Virus record (IMG/VR): IMGVR_UViG_3300030116_002629
Span: 1-61,426 of that record
Direction: 5' to 3' (one strand)
Source of the DNA: a virus
Length of the DNA stretch: 61,426 nt
A program made the position numbers and the translations under genes. Positions 27,079 through 35,246 of the stretch are shown here, in pieces; the first letter of the stretch is position 1; every line of letters begins with the position of its first letter. The notes below the pieces were generated by a model. It ran no database searches, had not been told where the DNA came from, and worked only from the letters and a program-made list of their open reading frames with translations.

Positions 27079-27290
27079 TGGAAGCAAAAATTAATCTAAG
27101 TCAAATATTGCAAGGTGGTTTAGCTGCTTTAGTTGGCTGGTTATTTAAAACTGTTAACGATTTACAACAAGAAGTAGCAACACTTAAAGCACAAGTACAA
27201 GCTTATCAAGAATCTATTGCAGGATTTAATCAAAACTTAATAGTTATTGAAGAAGTTATTAGAGAAATATTATTTAAGGTAGGAGGATAA
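27078..27290 (+). CDS. Small amphipathic/coiled-coil protein
   Basis: It is 70 aa. The N-terminal residues ~10-27 (LQGGLAALVGWLFKTV) are hydrophobic enough for a membrane segment, and residues ~28-66 form a heptad-like helix. It is coupled by overlap to the micro-protein before it and the DUF5675 gene after it. It is probably part of the lysis cassette, for example a holin partner. Confidence 0.5.
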   Translation: MEAKINLSQILQGGLAALVGWLFKTVNDLQQEVATLKAQVQAYQESIAGFNQNLIVIEEVIREILFKVGG

Positions 27291-27874
27291 TGGAATTAGA
27301 AGTATTAAGAATAAGTTCACAAAAGGATTCTACATCTGGAATGTTGTTCGATATCGTTAATGGTAAAAGGAATTTTCTTTGCTATACACTTGAAGATGAA
27401 CAAAGAGATGTAAAAGTCTGGGGTGAAACACGAATACCTGCTGGTAAATATAAACTATCTTTAAGAAAAGAAGGTGGTTTCCATAGTAGATATCAAGCTA
27501 AGTATGGTGATATGCACAAAGGTATGATACATGTGAATGATGTACCTGGATTTGAGTATATCTTATGGCATACTGGTAATACTGATGAAAACACTGCTGG
27601 TTGTTTATTACTAGGTAATTCACAAACTAGCAACCTTGTGCAAAAGGATGGGTTTGTTGGGTCAAGTGTTAATGCATATAAGGATGTTTATCCCTATGTT
27701 GCTGCTGCTATATCACAAGGTGATGTATGGGTGACATACATAGACTACGATGGTATTATCAATAGTAATGACAGTACAACTGTAAATAGTGATGACATAA
27801 CAGAAAAGCTGCAAGAAATATCTGGAGAGATAAAGATATTATCTGCTAAATTGGATAACCAAGTAATACTCTAA
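27290..27874 (+). CDS. DUF5675-family cell-wall protein (endolysin candidate)
   Basis: It is 194 aa. The DUF5675 pattern is clear: TRIPAGKYKL (~47-56), FHSRYQ, and ILWHTGNTDENTAGCLLLG (~91-109) with His94 and Cys105, similar to L,D-transpeptidase-like active sites. The family is common in phage lysis regions and is thought to act on peptidoglycan. The C-terminal ~45 residues form a separate helix. Neighbouring holin-like genes support a lysis role, which is inferred. Confidence 0.65.
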   Translation: MELEVLRISSQKDSTSGMLFDIVNGKRNFLCYTLEDEQRDVKVWGETRIPAGKYKLSLRKEGGFHSRYQAKYGDMHKGMIHVNDVPGFEYILWHTGNTDENTAGCLLLGNSQTSNLVQKDGFVGSSVNAYKDVYPYVAAAISQGDVWVTYIDYDGIINSNDSTTVNSDDITEKLQEISGEIKILSAKLDNQVIL

Positions 27875-30800
27875 TGGCTAAGAAAAAAGATAAACTAACT
27901 TTATTAAAAGAAGAGTTAGAAGAACTTTTAAATAAACCTAATAAAACTCCTGCTGATATATCTAGAACAAAAGATTTAGTAAATGAAATAAAATTTCAAG
28001 AACGAGCTTTAATTACTGAATCTAAAACTTTAGAACAAGGACAGCTATTGTTTGGTGATGCTTACGGTGATGCATTCAAAAAATCTTCTAGTAAAGAGCC
28101 TAAGAAAGTTATACCTACTTTTAAAGGTTCAACAGCTGCTGAAAAATTATCGAGAAGTGATTTTCGTTCTATAGGTTGGCGTGAAAGAAATTTTCCTACT
28201 GGTATTCCTGGTTTGCCTATTGAAGGTAATGAAGCTGCTATGAAAAGAGCTAGAGAAACTAAAGCAAAAATTAAAAAAGAATTAGATTTAGGTAAAAGTA
28301 GTGAGTTACTTAGTGCATCAGATAGAATAGGTATAGAACTTCCACCTTCTATACAAGAACAAATACAAACAACAGCAAGAGGTTTAGTAGAATCAAATCC
28401 TGCAGGTATTGACCCAGCTAAACAAGAACAATTTATTCAAGATGTAGCAGATGAAATGGCTGCACAAGTTGAAGAAGCAGCTAGGTCAGATGCAGGTAAG
28501 ATAAACATTATGGATTTTTCTGAAGGTAACCCTATGATTATTGAATCAAGACAAGGTACTGTAAAAGATTTGACAGAAGCAGTTGACCCTAAATCAAAAG
28601 CTGCTTCAGCTTATGCTAAAGAATTTGGTATAGAAACTAAATCAGCAACAGATAGTGGATTTAACATATCTATTAGAACATTAGAAGGTCAGCTAGATAT
28701 GATTAATGACACAATAGAAAATACTAAAGGTGAAAGATTAAATGTTGAAGAAAATCTAACTCCTAGAATATTAGATATTGAAAGAGTTAATAAGCGTAAT
28801 GCACAAGTTGATAAAACAGTAGCTGAATTAGAAAAACAAAAAAATATTATTTCTAATTTATTACAAGAACAAGTACAAACACTTAACAAAGAAACAGCTT
28901 ATGTATATTTACAAGGTAGAGATGTTATTACAAAATCTGGTAGTAAAACAAATAGAGAAAAAGCAGACAAAATAATTAATAAATTAAATATAACTGGAGA
29001 TAGGATAATAGAAGTAGAAGATTTAGATATTATGTATAAATCAAAATTTGAAAATAAAATGCCAAAACAAGATTCTCCTGTAACTAAAGAACAATTAATT
29101 ATGACTGAATCAGAAAGGCTTATTTCTAGCTGGCAAAAACAAATAAGTCCTGGTGCTCACAATTTAAAGACACAAGAGCTGGCTGACCCAGATGCAGTTG
29201 ACCCTGATGCTGCAAAATATCAAACTAAATCAGAAGCTGAAGGAAGTATTAAGTTTAAAAAATCCCAGTCTCCCATGACTAACCTTCTTAAGAACGCACT
29301 ACAAGATGCTGGTACTTTGCCAGGTGAAGCAGGTATGATTTCAGAAAGAATGGAATATACTGAAGGAGTTAATGAACCTAGAGGTAGAGATTGGTGGTCA
29401 GAGGGATATATTGTTGAAAAACAAGAACCTTCAGTTACTAAAGGTGAACAACACATAGGTCATTTTGGAGATGAAGGCTTTGATATTAAAGGAGTTGCTG
29501 GTCAACAAATTGCTAAATCAGAAGAAGGCAAATTTATAAGAGACGCTTTAAGCAAACCTGCAGTATTAGAAACAAATGTAGTCTTTGGTTGGAAACCACA
29601 ACCTTGGTTAAGTGGAACATTAGAAGCAGATGCAAAAGGAAATATAAAACCTTACAGTCCTAAAAGAGACCCACAATCTGGACAAATATTAAATCAACCA
29701 TTACCAGTAAAATCTTTTATAGATGATAAAGGAAATCTTACCAAAGCAGGACAAAAATATAGAATTGATGTACCTAAAAAACCTGACCCAAAAAATTATG
29801 CAGCTAAAGATGATTATAAAAAAGCAGAACAAATATATAAAAGTAATTTAGAAAGTCCTGCAAAAGCTACTGTATATAAAAAAGATTTACCAGGACATGA
29901 AGGACCTGAAATAGAATTAAAAGCAGAAGTTACAAAAGGATATGTTGGAGTTGCTGAATCTAAAGATGTAGATGTTACTATTACAGGTAAACAGGGACCA
30001 GGAAAGTTTGGTTCTAAATATGATTATGGATTAAAAGATATAGCTGCAAAAGGTATTGAAGTACCAGGTAAAGTTCGTGTTACTGATTATGGTAAAGGAG
30101 CTCAAGCTACTTTTGAAGTTAGCGATAGTGATTTTAGAAGACATCTTGAAACATTAGGTAGAGTTAAAGATACTAAGTATGGTAAAGCAGAAATAACAGG
30201 ATTAGCAAAAGGATTAAAAGGTGGAGAAGCAGCAACATTTGGAGGCCTAAAAGATTTCAATGTAGGTAGCCAAGATGTATTTAATATTCTTTATGGTGAA
30301 GCTAGAGAAGTTAGAAATATAAAAGTAGGTATTGGAGAGGAATTAATATCTGCTTCTAAAGAACAGTATGCTGCAGAAATAAAAGCAAATCCAGATGCAA
30401 CTGTTCCTAATAGACCATATGGTTCAGTTACTGAATCAGCTGTTAGAAGTTTTGCTGTTGATAAAGGTTTAATGGTAACAAATAAACAAGGCAAAGAAGT
30501 TATGCCTGGAAATATAAAAGGTAGAACAGCTAAAGATGTAGTTGCTTCACTAACTCCTTCTCAGTTACAACAAGTTGCACCTAAAGAACAGAAGTATTTA
30601 TTTCAATCAGAAGCTCAGCGTGCTCCAAAACAAACATTCTCATATAAAGCAACAGGTATTGTAGATAGCAAAAATAAATTTACTCACCTGTTTAAACAAG
30701 AAGATTACACTACTCTTAGAAAGAGTTATGAAAAAGATTTAGCATGGAAAGCTTATAGTGCAGCTGTAAAAAATAGAGGTGGCGTTAAAAAATATAGTAG

Positions 30801-31077
30801 TAAAGCACCTACTGCTACATTATTAAAAGCTGCTGGACCTGAAGAAGTTAATAAGTTTTTAAGTCAGGCCTCATCAGCAATGTCAGGACAAAACATATCA
30901 CAAAACTTTTATAAAAAAGATGGTTCATTTAATACTAAAGCTTTAACTAAATTAGCTCAACAACGAATATATCATGATGCACAAACTTATGCTGATAAAA
31001 GTCTCAAGCCAGAAGCTAGTAAAAAATTCCTTACAGAATTAAAAAAAGGAATTAAAATGGTAATTGGAAAAGGATAG
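27874..31077 (+). CDS. 1067-aa protein of unknown function
   Basis: It starts in a TAATG overlap. The N-terminus is helical and Lys/Glu-rich; the middle has coiled-coil segments around residues 270-345; residues ~690-800 are Gly/Lys-rich and beta-prone; the C-terminus is basic and helical. No catalytic motif or known family is recognised. Its length and composition resemble the giant internal virion proteins in the left part of the window, so a second ejected or tail-associated protein is plausible. Confidence 0.6.
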   Translation: MAKKKDKLTLLKEELEELLNKPNKTPADISRTKDLVNEIKFQERALITESKTLEQGQLLFGDAYGDAFKKSSSKEPKKVIPTFKGSTAAEKLSRSDFRSIGWRERNFPTGIPGLPIEGNEAAMKRARETKAKIKKELDLGKSSELLSASDRIGIELPPSIQEQIQTTARGLVESNPAGIDPAKQEQFIQDVADEMAAQVEEAARSDAGKINIMDFSEGNPMIIESRQGTVKDLTEAVDPKSKAASAYAKEFGIETKSATDSGFNISIRTLEGQLDMINDTIENTKGERLNVEENLTPRILDIERVNKRNAQVDKTVAELEKQKNIISNLLQEQVQTLNKETAYVYLQGRDVITKSGSKTNREKADKIINKLNITGDRIIEVEDLDIMYKSKFENKMPKQDSPVTKEQLIMTESERLISSWQKQISPGAHNLKTQELADPDAVDPDAAKYQTKSEAEGSIKFKKSQSPMTNLLKNALQDAGTLPGEAGMISERMEYTEGVNEPRGRDWWSEGYIVEKQEPSVTKGEQHIGHFGDEGFDIKGVAGQQIAKSEEGKFIRDALSKPAVLETNVVFGWKPQPWLSGTLEADAKGNIKPYSPKRDPQSGQILNQPLPVKSFIDDKGNLTKAGQKYRIDVPKKPDPKNYAAKDDYKKAEQIYKSNLESPAKATVYKKDLPGHEGPEIELKAEVTKGYVGVAESKDVDVTITGKQGPGKFGSKYDYGLKDIAAKGIEVPGKVRVTDYGKGAQATFEVSDSDFRRHLETLGRVKDTKYGKAEITGLAKGLKGGEAATFGGLKDFNVGSQDVFNILYGEAREVRNIKVGIGEELISASKEQYAAEIKANPDATVPNRPYGSVTESAVRSFAVDKGLMVTNKQGKEVMPGNIKGRTAKDVVASLTPSQLQQVAPKEQKYLFQSEAQRAPKQTFSYKATGIVDSKNKFTHLFKQEDYTTLRKSYEKDLAWKAYSAAVKNRGGVKKYSSKAPTATLLKAAGPEEVNKFLSQASSAMSGQNISQNFYKKDGSFNTKALTKLAQQRIYHDAQTYADKSLKPEASKKFLTELKKGIKMVIGKG

Positions 31078-31083
31078 TGTATA

Positions 31084-31365
31084 ATGTTTAATAAGTTAAA
31101 AAGAAAAAGAAACTCTGATGGGACATTTAAAAAGGATGTTGCGTGGACCCCTTGGAACGAAGCATGGAGTTATAAAATGAGTGAAGAACTTAAAGATATG
31201 TTAAGTAAAACTCTTTGGACATTTGTTGAAGCATTTATTGGTGCATTAACAGTTGCTCCACTTGTGGGCGTTGACGCATCAGCTGTACAGTTAGCTGCTA
31301 TGTCAGGTGCAGGTGCAGCATTAGTTGTCGTTAAAGAGTTCGCTAAAAAACAAGTAAGCAAATAA
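31084..31365 (+). CDS. Holin-like protein (r1t type)
   Basis: It is 93 aa. After a basic start, residues ~45-85 carry a hydrophobic stretch TLWTFVEAFIGALTVAPLVG and a second AAMSGAGAALVVVKEF segment, the usual pattern of r1t-type holins (T-x2-F-x2-A start, small residues in span two). It lies at the end of the rightward lysis region and overlaps the next ATG. Confidence 0.6.
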   Translation: MFNKLKRKRNSDGTFKKDVAWTPWNEAWSYKMSEELKDMLSKTLWTFVEAFIGALTVAPLVGVDASAVQLAAMSGAGAALVVVKEFAKKQVSK

Positions 31366-31727
31366 TGTCAGCACAAGAACCTAAGCACGATTGGACTACT
31401 CATGGTATGACTGAGCGTGAAATGAAATCAAGAATTAAAGCACATAGAGCTATGACTATTAAACATGCTACTACTGCTAAAGAATGGGAAGTTCCTAAAG
31501 CATTTTTACAACCAGAGTTTAGAACATGGGTTAAAAATAATCCACAATCTCCTTGGGTTACAGGTGGAGGAATGAATGCTTTACAAAACCAAGCCCTTAA
31601 ATCAATTGGGCATAGTTATGCAGCAGGAAAACATTACAATACTCAAAAGAAATTAACTAATGCTCTTGCTAAAAAACAGCAAGAAAAATTTAAGAAACAG
31701 TTAAATAAAATAATTGGGGGATACTAA
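31365..31727 (+). CDS. Basic protein, unknown
   Basis: It is 120 aa and strongly basic, with a helical C-terminus rich in Lys and Gln (KKLTNALAKKQQEKFKKQLNK). It begins in a TAATG overlap with the holin-like gene. Possible DNA or membrane binding is suggested by charge only. Confidence 0.55.
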   Translation: MSAQEPKHDWTTHGMTEREMKSRIKAHRAMTIKHATTAKEWEVPKAFLQPEFRTWVKNNPQSPWVTGGGMNALQNQALKSIGHSYAAGKHYNTQKKLTNALAKKQQEKFKKQLNKIIGGY

Positions 31728-31783
31728 TGCCAATAACTAAATCTGGTAAAAAGAAATCATACGGTAAAAAGAAAAGATACTAA
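31727..31783 (+). CDS. 18-aa basic micro-protein
   Basis: The ORF encodes MPITKSGKKKSYGKKKRY, coupled by TAATG to the previous gene. Ten of 18 residues are Lys, Arg or Tyr. Short Lys-Gly-rich proteins beginning MP.TK.GKK are frequent in phage genomes, which supports translation. It is the last rightward gene before the strand switch. Confidence 0.5.
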   Translation: MPITKSGKKKSYGKKKRY

Positions 31784-31879
31784 TACCTCTAAGAGACGCA
31801 TAGAGCCGTTTTAAGACATATTAATTGCTCGTCTGCCATTGTGTACCGTTAATTATGTATTTAAAAAAAAAGGTGGAAG
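31784..31879. other. Convergent intergenic gap
   Basis: Rightward and leftward genes meet here. The only pairing I see is AGACG at 31794-31798 with CGTCT at 31830-31834, too far apart for a normal terminator. A run of nine A at 31862-31870 would give a U tract on the leftward transcript just after the SET gene, but without a convincing stem. Confidence 0.4.
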
Positions 31880-32185
31880 TTAATCGTCACTAATATTATA
31901 CATTTGGTATTTTAAAGTAAGTTCTTCTCCAGTAATAATGAGTTTTTTAGTAATTAAATAATATTCATCGCCTCTTATTTCTAGTACACAATTAGGGTAA
32001 TCAGAATGATTAATGAAACCACCTAAAGGAGTTCTTATCACACCATTATCAGTCTGTTTTTCTGTCCGATAATGTGTTATTCCTAGTTCTGTATCTTTCT
32101 CTATAGGCATAGTTGAAAAGAGGCCAAGGCCTTCTACTTTTGACCTCTTAACAGTTACTTGTTTAGGAAGGGGCCTATAACTCAT
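31880..32185 (-). CDS. SET-domain protein
   Basis: It is 101 aa from the ATG at 32185, chosen because the domain starts immediately after; it overlaps the upstream stop by 11 bases. The SET signature is complete in outline: VEGLGLF (17-23), GFINHSDYPNC (56-66, the NHS motif) and GEELTLKY (86-93). SET enzymes transfer a methyl group from S-adenosylmethionine to protein lysines. Minimal SET proteins occur in marine phages, but their target is not known. Confidence 0.75.
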   Translation of the reverse strand: MSYRPLPKQVTVKRSKVEGLGLFSTMPIEKDTELGITHYRTEKQTDNGVIRTPLGGFINHSDYPNCVLEIRGDEYYLITKKLIITGEELTLKYQMYNISDD

Positions 32186-32759
32186 CAGGGTATTTCCATG
32201 TTTGTTCAGGCACAAAGTATATACTTTCTGGAAGATTCCAGTATTGCATTATATCGTATTGACTTACATCAGTATCTACATGAATAGAGTCAGCTACATA
32301 TTTGAACATTAACTTTGTTGGTTTGTTTTTGACAAAGCCTTTTATAAAATTAATGTCAACTAGTTCGTATAGTCTTTGTAAATGATTAAGAGTTTTGATG
32401 GTCACCTCTCCACCTCTTCTCTTTTTTAACTTTCTTGTCATTGATTCATAGTTCATAATAGGTTTGGTTCCGATTTTAAATGTATATCTATCGTTTGCCA
32501 TTACACTCCCTGGTACTGTAAGTACAGAAAGTTTATGTGTAAAGGACATCTTTAATTTTAAATCGGACAGATTAATTTGATAAGAAACAAATACAGGTTT
32601 ACCTGCTTTAGTTAATCCTAAAAATCTTTTACCACCATAAGTTTTAAGCGATAAAGTATTCTCTTTATTTGCATGCTTGTCAATTTTCTCTGTATATACC
32701 ATGTCATTTAAATTCTTTTGTTCTCTTGTCATGAACTGTGTATTTATGTTATTAGACAT
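32175..32759 (-). CDS. Leftward-operon protein, 194 aa, unknown
   Basis: The ATG at 32759 is chosen because AAGGAGGA lies just before it. The protein is basic with a central KLKKRRGGEV patch and aromatic C-terminal part (YDIMQYWNLPESIYFVPEQ). Nothing identifies a family. It lies between small zinc-finger-like and SET genes at the end of the leftward operon. Confidence 0.6.
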   Translation of the reverse strand: MSNNINTQFMTREQKNLNDMVYTEKIDKHANKENTLSLKTYGGKRFLGLTKAGKPVFVSYQINLSDLKLKMSFTHKLSVLTVPGSVMANDRYTFKIGTKPIMNYESMTRKLKKRRGGEVTIKTLNHLQRLYELVDINFIKGFVKNKPTKLMFKYVADSIHVDTDVSQYDIMQYWNLPESIYFVPEQTWKYPDEL

Positions 32760-32833
32760 ATGTGTCCTCCTTCTTCTAAATCTTGTAAACAATCTTCACA
32801 ATAATATTCATACCCCGGAACAGGATGAGACAT
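32744..32833 (-). CDS. 29-aa zinc-finger-like micro-protein
   Basis: The ORF begins in a TAATG overlap with the upstream stop and contains YYCEDCLQDLEEGGHIC, a C-x2-C and H-x-C arrangement able to bind zinc. Its end overlaps the next gene, whose ribosome-binding site lies inside it. This tight packing suggests it is real. Confidence 0.5.
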   Translation of the reverse strand: MSHPVPGYEYYCEDCLQDLEEGGHICLIT

Positions 32834-33078
32834 TATTCTTCCTCTTGCTTTTCTTCTTCTGCTAGTTGTTCTTGTAATTGGTTGTAATAAAAATTATAGT
32901 CGCTAACAAATTGACCTATTAATCCATCTACTTTTTCTGTATTTGGTAATATGTTTCTTTTGCTATCTCCTAAGTATCCTATTAATGTCACTGCCCAATC
33001 TCTTAAATCCATAGGACTATTAAATATATTCACTTTCTCTTTCTTTTTTGGTGTGAATTTTTTTCTACTTTTTGCCAT
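32833..33078 (-). CDS. Small charged protein, unknown
   Basis: It is 81 aa from the ATG at 33078 (MAKSRKKFTPKKKEK), which overlaps the stop of the lysozyme-like gene by 14 bases. It has a very basic start, a middle with LRDWAVTLIGYLGD, and an acidic Glu-rich tail. Function is unknown. Confidence 0.55.
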   Translation of the reverse strand: MAKSRKKFTPKKKEKVNIFNSPMDLRDWAVTLIGYLGDSKRNILPNTEKVDGLIGQFVSDYNFYYNQLQEQLAEEEKQEEE

Positions 33079-33487
33079 AACTATCAACCTTTCCCCAGCA
33101 GCGTTTGCTACTGTTCCAATGATGCCAACCATCATTATATACTAACCATGATGCAACAGCAGTTGTTACTTCAGGGTTATATCTATTACTACTTATGTTT
33201 AATTTATTTGTCAACCATGTCCATGTATTGTCATTAAATTGCCATAGTCCTATGTCTCTTGTGCCATTAGTATTAACACCAACTGCGTCATCTCTACCTG
33301 AAGACTCACAATATATAATTGTTAATGCTTTAGGTATGTCTTCTTGTTTAAAGTATTCAGACACTAATGGTTCCCATTCAAGTACATGTTCTATTTTTCT
33401 ATTAATGTTTCTACATTGGATATACTCAGTTATGCTCTCCACGCTCACAGGCAATGTAACTGCACAACTGAGTAGTATCCCAGCCAT
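33065..33487 (-). CDS. Lysozyme-like (SLT) transglycosylase
   Basis: It is 140 aa. A hydrophobic N-terminus (MAGILLSCAVTLPVSV) may be an export signal. The catalytic Glu is probably Glu61 in IYCESSGR, followed by GLWQFNDNTW (80-89) and a Trp-rich C-terminus, the arrangement of goose-type/SLT lysozyme folds. It should cleave peptidoglycan glycan strands. It sits in the early leftward operon, not with the lysis genes, so cell-wall work at another stage is possible. Confidence 0.7.
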   Translation of the reverse strand: MAGILLSCAVTLPVSVESITEYIQCRNINRKIEHVLEWEPLVSEYFKQEDIPKALTIIYCESSGRDDAVGVNTNGTRDIGLWQFNDNTWTWLTNKLNISSNRYNPEVTTAVASWLVYNDGWHHWNSSKRCWGKVDSYGKK

Positions 33488-33488
33488 G

Positions 33489-33839
33489 TTAGGTTAAAGC
33501 CTTTTTCATTTTCTTTAAAAAGCTTTTACCTCTGCGTTTCATACTTACACTATCGGTAGGACTACTTACTAAATAATAAAGGTAATGTCCTCTCTGTTTA
33601 GCAGGTAATGTTACAATATCATAACCTTCTTTTCTAAGGTCATGTATAACTCCACCGAATCTAGTGCATCGTAATTCAAAAACGAACTCACCATTACTTA
33701 TAGGGTCTTTTTCACGATTAGCTTCTAAGGCCCATAAGATAAGCTGAGATTTGCTTTTAATATAATTAGGTACTTTTCTACCTCTGAATGATGATACTAT
33801 CAATTCAATCTCCGTTTCTCCACCATATAGCTCGTACAT
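33489..33839 (-). CDS. Winged-helix DNA-binding protein (HTH_39-like)
   Basis: It is 116 aa from the ATG at 33839. The core KSQLILWALEANREKDPISNG followed by TRFGGVIHDLRKEGYDIVTL and a short wing (YLYYLVS) is the usual pattern of the phage HTH_39 family. The C-terminus is basic. It is likely a regulator or a recombination accessory factor in the leftward operon. Confidence 0.65.
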   Translation of the reverse strand: MYELYGGETEIELIVSSFRGRKVPNYIKSKSQLILWALEANREKDPISNGEFVFELRCTRFGGVIHDLRKEGYDIVTLPAKQRGHYLYYLVSSPTDSVSMKRRGKSFLKKMKKALT

Positions 33840-33937
33840 CCTAAGTTCGTACAAGCTATAATTTGGTGATTATTTTTTGTAGTTTCTTGTAACTCTTTGT
33901 TACAAAGACTACATTTATTGTTGGCTTTCCTTGCCAT
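33800..33937 (-). CDS. 45-aa zinc-ribbon protein
   Basis: The ATG at 33937 lies inside the end of the upstream gene. It contains CSLC near residue 9 and ACTNLGC near 28, a four-Cys zinc ribbon. It overlaps both neighbours. It is a plausible small nucleic-acid- or protein-binding factor of unknown role. Confidence 0.5.
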   Translation of the reverse strand: MARKANNKCSLCNKELQETTKNNHQIIACTNLGCTSYMVEKRRLN

Positions 33938-34478
33938 CAAGATTCCATTCTTGAGGAATATCGGAATTATCCAACCACCAAGATTTACGCCACTTGCCTG
34001 TATGCTGCGGGCATTCCTCAGGTGTTTTGCCTGAACAAACAAAGTCAGGACTTCTATCAGACTTCTTATTGCGTCTATTATCCCAAACCATTAACTTGTT
34101 AGGACATGGACATTTTAAGTCGTCTCGATATTTATTTTGGTTAGCCATTTGAGTAACTAACTTATCAGTTATTTCAGACACTTCTGTATCTGGTTCTGGT
34201 GTTATGTCTTTCACATCTCCCATTATACTAGATACTTTATCTATGATATCCATTTGTTCAAATTGTTCTTGTGTATAGACTTCAGGCATATCAGCTATCT
34301 TTTCTATAAACTCAAAATATTTGTTCAATTGTTCATCATTATAGTCTGTTAACTTAGGTGGGAACTTACGCAGTTTAGCGTAATCAGCAGCAGACTTTAA
34401 TATCTTTTGCTTAGTCCCCATCTCTTTGCCTTCTAACATAGCATTAATAGTAGTTTGTATAAACTCTATGTCTTGCAT
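33915..34478 (-). CDS. Zinc-binding partner of the annealing protein
   Basis: It is 187 aa. The N-terminal two thirds are helical and acidic. The C-terminus has CPCPN, then VWDNRRNKKSD, FVCSG and ECPQHTG, a Cys/His zinc-binding module with a DNR motif seen in phage proteins encoded beside Rad52-type annealases. It starts one base after the stop of the annealing gene, so the two are probably co-translated and may work together. Confidence 0.6.
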   Translation of the reverse strand: MQDIEFIQTTINAMLEGKEMGTKQKILKSAADYAKLRKFPPKLTDYNDEQLNKYFEFIEKIADMPEVYTQEQFEQMDIIDKVSSIMGDVKDITPEPDTEVSEITDKLVTQMANQNKYRDDLKCPCPNKLMVWDNRRNKKSDRSPDFVCSGKTPEECPQHTGKWRKSWWLDNSDIPQEWNLDGKESQQ

Positions 34479-35020
34479 TAGAAAGGTGCCTCAGCTATGG
34501 TTCCATCATCATTTAATTTGATTTCATCCATAGATTTAGCTTCTGGCTTAGCTATTTTGTTTTCTTTTAAACGCCTATCAACTTTAGTAACTTCTACTTT
34601 AGCTTCTCTTGCAGCTTCAGCAGAGGCCTCCTCTTCAGTCTGTGTAGAACCACTCCATAGTTCAACACCTAAACCAAACCTCATACAAGCTCTCTTGAAT
34701 GCGTCTGATTCTGCGTCCTTAAGATTAGTGCCATCATTAAACTTTTCACTATTTAATTTAAAGGTATCTATATCTCCAAAGCCATCATAACTTCCCATAC
34801 CTTCTATAGTTATAGTTCCTTTAGCACCAACAATACGCTTCTCGCCATTGTGTGTACCATACACTGGTTCACATGTCCAACTATATGAGACGCCACTGTC
34901 TCTTAGTCTTTCAACATAATTAGCGTGTGGTACATAATCCCCAAACTTTCCCGCAGGTGCTGAACGCACCAAATGTTGTGGAAAAGGGGACAATAATTTC
35001 TTGGTATCTATTTCTACCAT
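34478..35020 (-). CDS. Rad52-type single-strand annealing protein
   Basis: It is 180 aa from the ATG at 35020, with AGGAAGGA just before. It shows the Rad52/Rad22 pattern: GDYVPHANYVERL (~27-39), a GTITIEGMG strand, and ESDAFKRACMRFGLGVELW (~104-122), the signature helix of the family. Such proteins anneal complementary single strands during phage replication and packaging. The neighbouring metallophosphoesterase and the SSB-like protein make a simple recombination set. Confidence 0.8.
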   Translation of the reverse strand: MVEIDTKKLLSPFPQHLVRSAPAGKFGDYVPHANYVERLRDSGVSYSWTCEPVYGTHNGEKRIVGAKGTITIEGMGSYDGFGDIDTFKLNSEKFNDGTNLKDAESDAFKRACMRFGLGVELWSGSTQTEEEASAEAAREAKVEVTKVDRRLKENKIAKPEAKSMDEIKLNDDGTIAEAPF

Positions 35021-35060
35021 ATTATCCTTCCTATTATTCATAATAGAGAAAAGAAATATA

Positions 35061-35076
35061 GGGACCGTTAGGTCCC
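35061..35076 (-). terminator. GGGACC hairpin with UAAC loop
   Basis: Read leftward, GGGACC-TAAC-GGTCCC is followed by a T-rich stretch ending TCTATTATG. It lies between a 44-aa ORF and the annealing gene. The same hairpin sequence occurs at 43319-43334, and with one more pair at 42805-42822. Confidence 0.65.
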
Positions 35077-35084
35077 GATAAGAC

Positions 35085-35219
35085 TTAACCTACTAATTCT
35101 TTATTTAGTTTTGTAATACCTCTTTCAACAGGTACAAACTCTACTTCTCCTTGTTCATTTCGAACAATAAAGAAAGGTTCGCTACCGATTCCAGCGTATT
35201 CTATTCCAACTATCTTCAT
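35085..35219 (-). CDS. 44-aa conserved-looking small protein
   Basis: The ORF begins MKIVGIEYAGIGSEPFFIVR and ends KLNKELVG. It fills the space between the metallophosphoesterase gene and a terminator hairpin that starts eight bases after its stop. AGAGGT lies upstream of the start. The alternating hydrophobic pattern suggests a small beta-sheet protein. Function unknown. Confidence 0.5.
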   Translation of the reverse strand: MKIVGIEYAGIGSEPFFIVRNEQGEVEFVPVERGITKLNKELVG

Positions 35220-35246
35220 GTCTTGACATACCTCTATCCATATGTA

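Noticed and set aside
31074-31086. GTGTATAATG as a promoter like that at 15014
   Set aside because: The TATAAT overlaps the start codon of the next gene, so it could not drive it; it arises from the stop, spacer and ATG.
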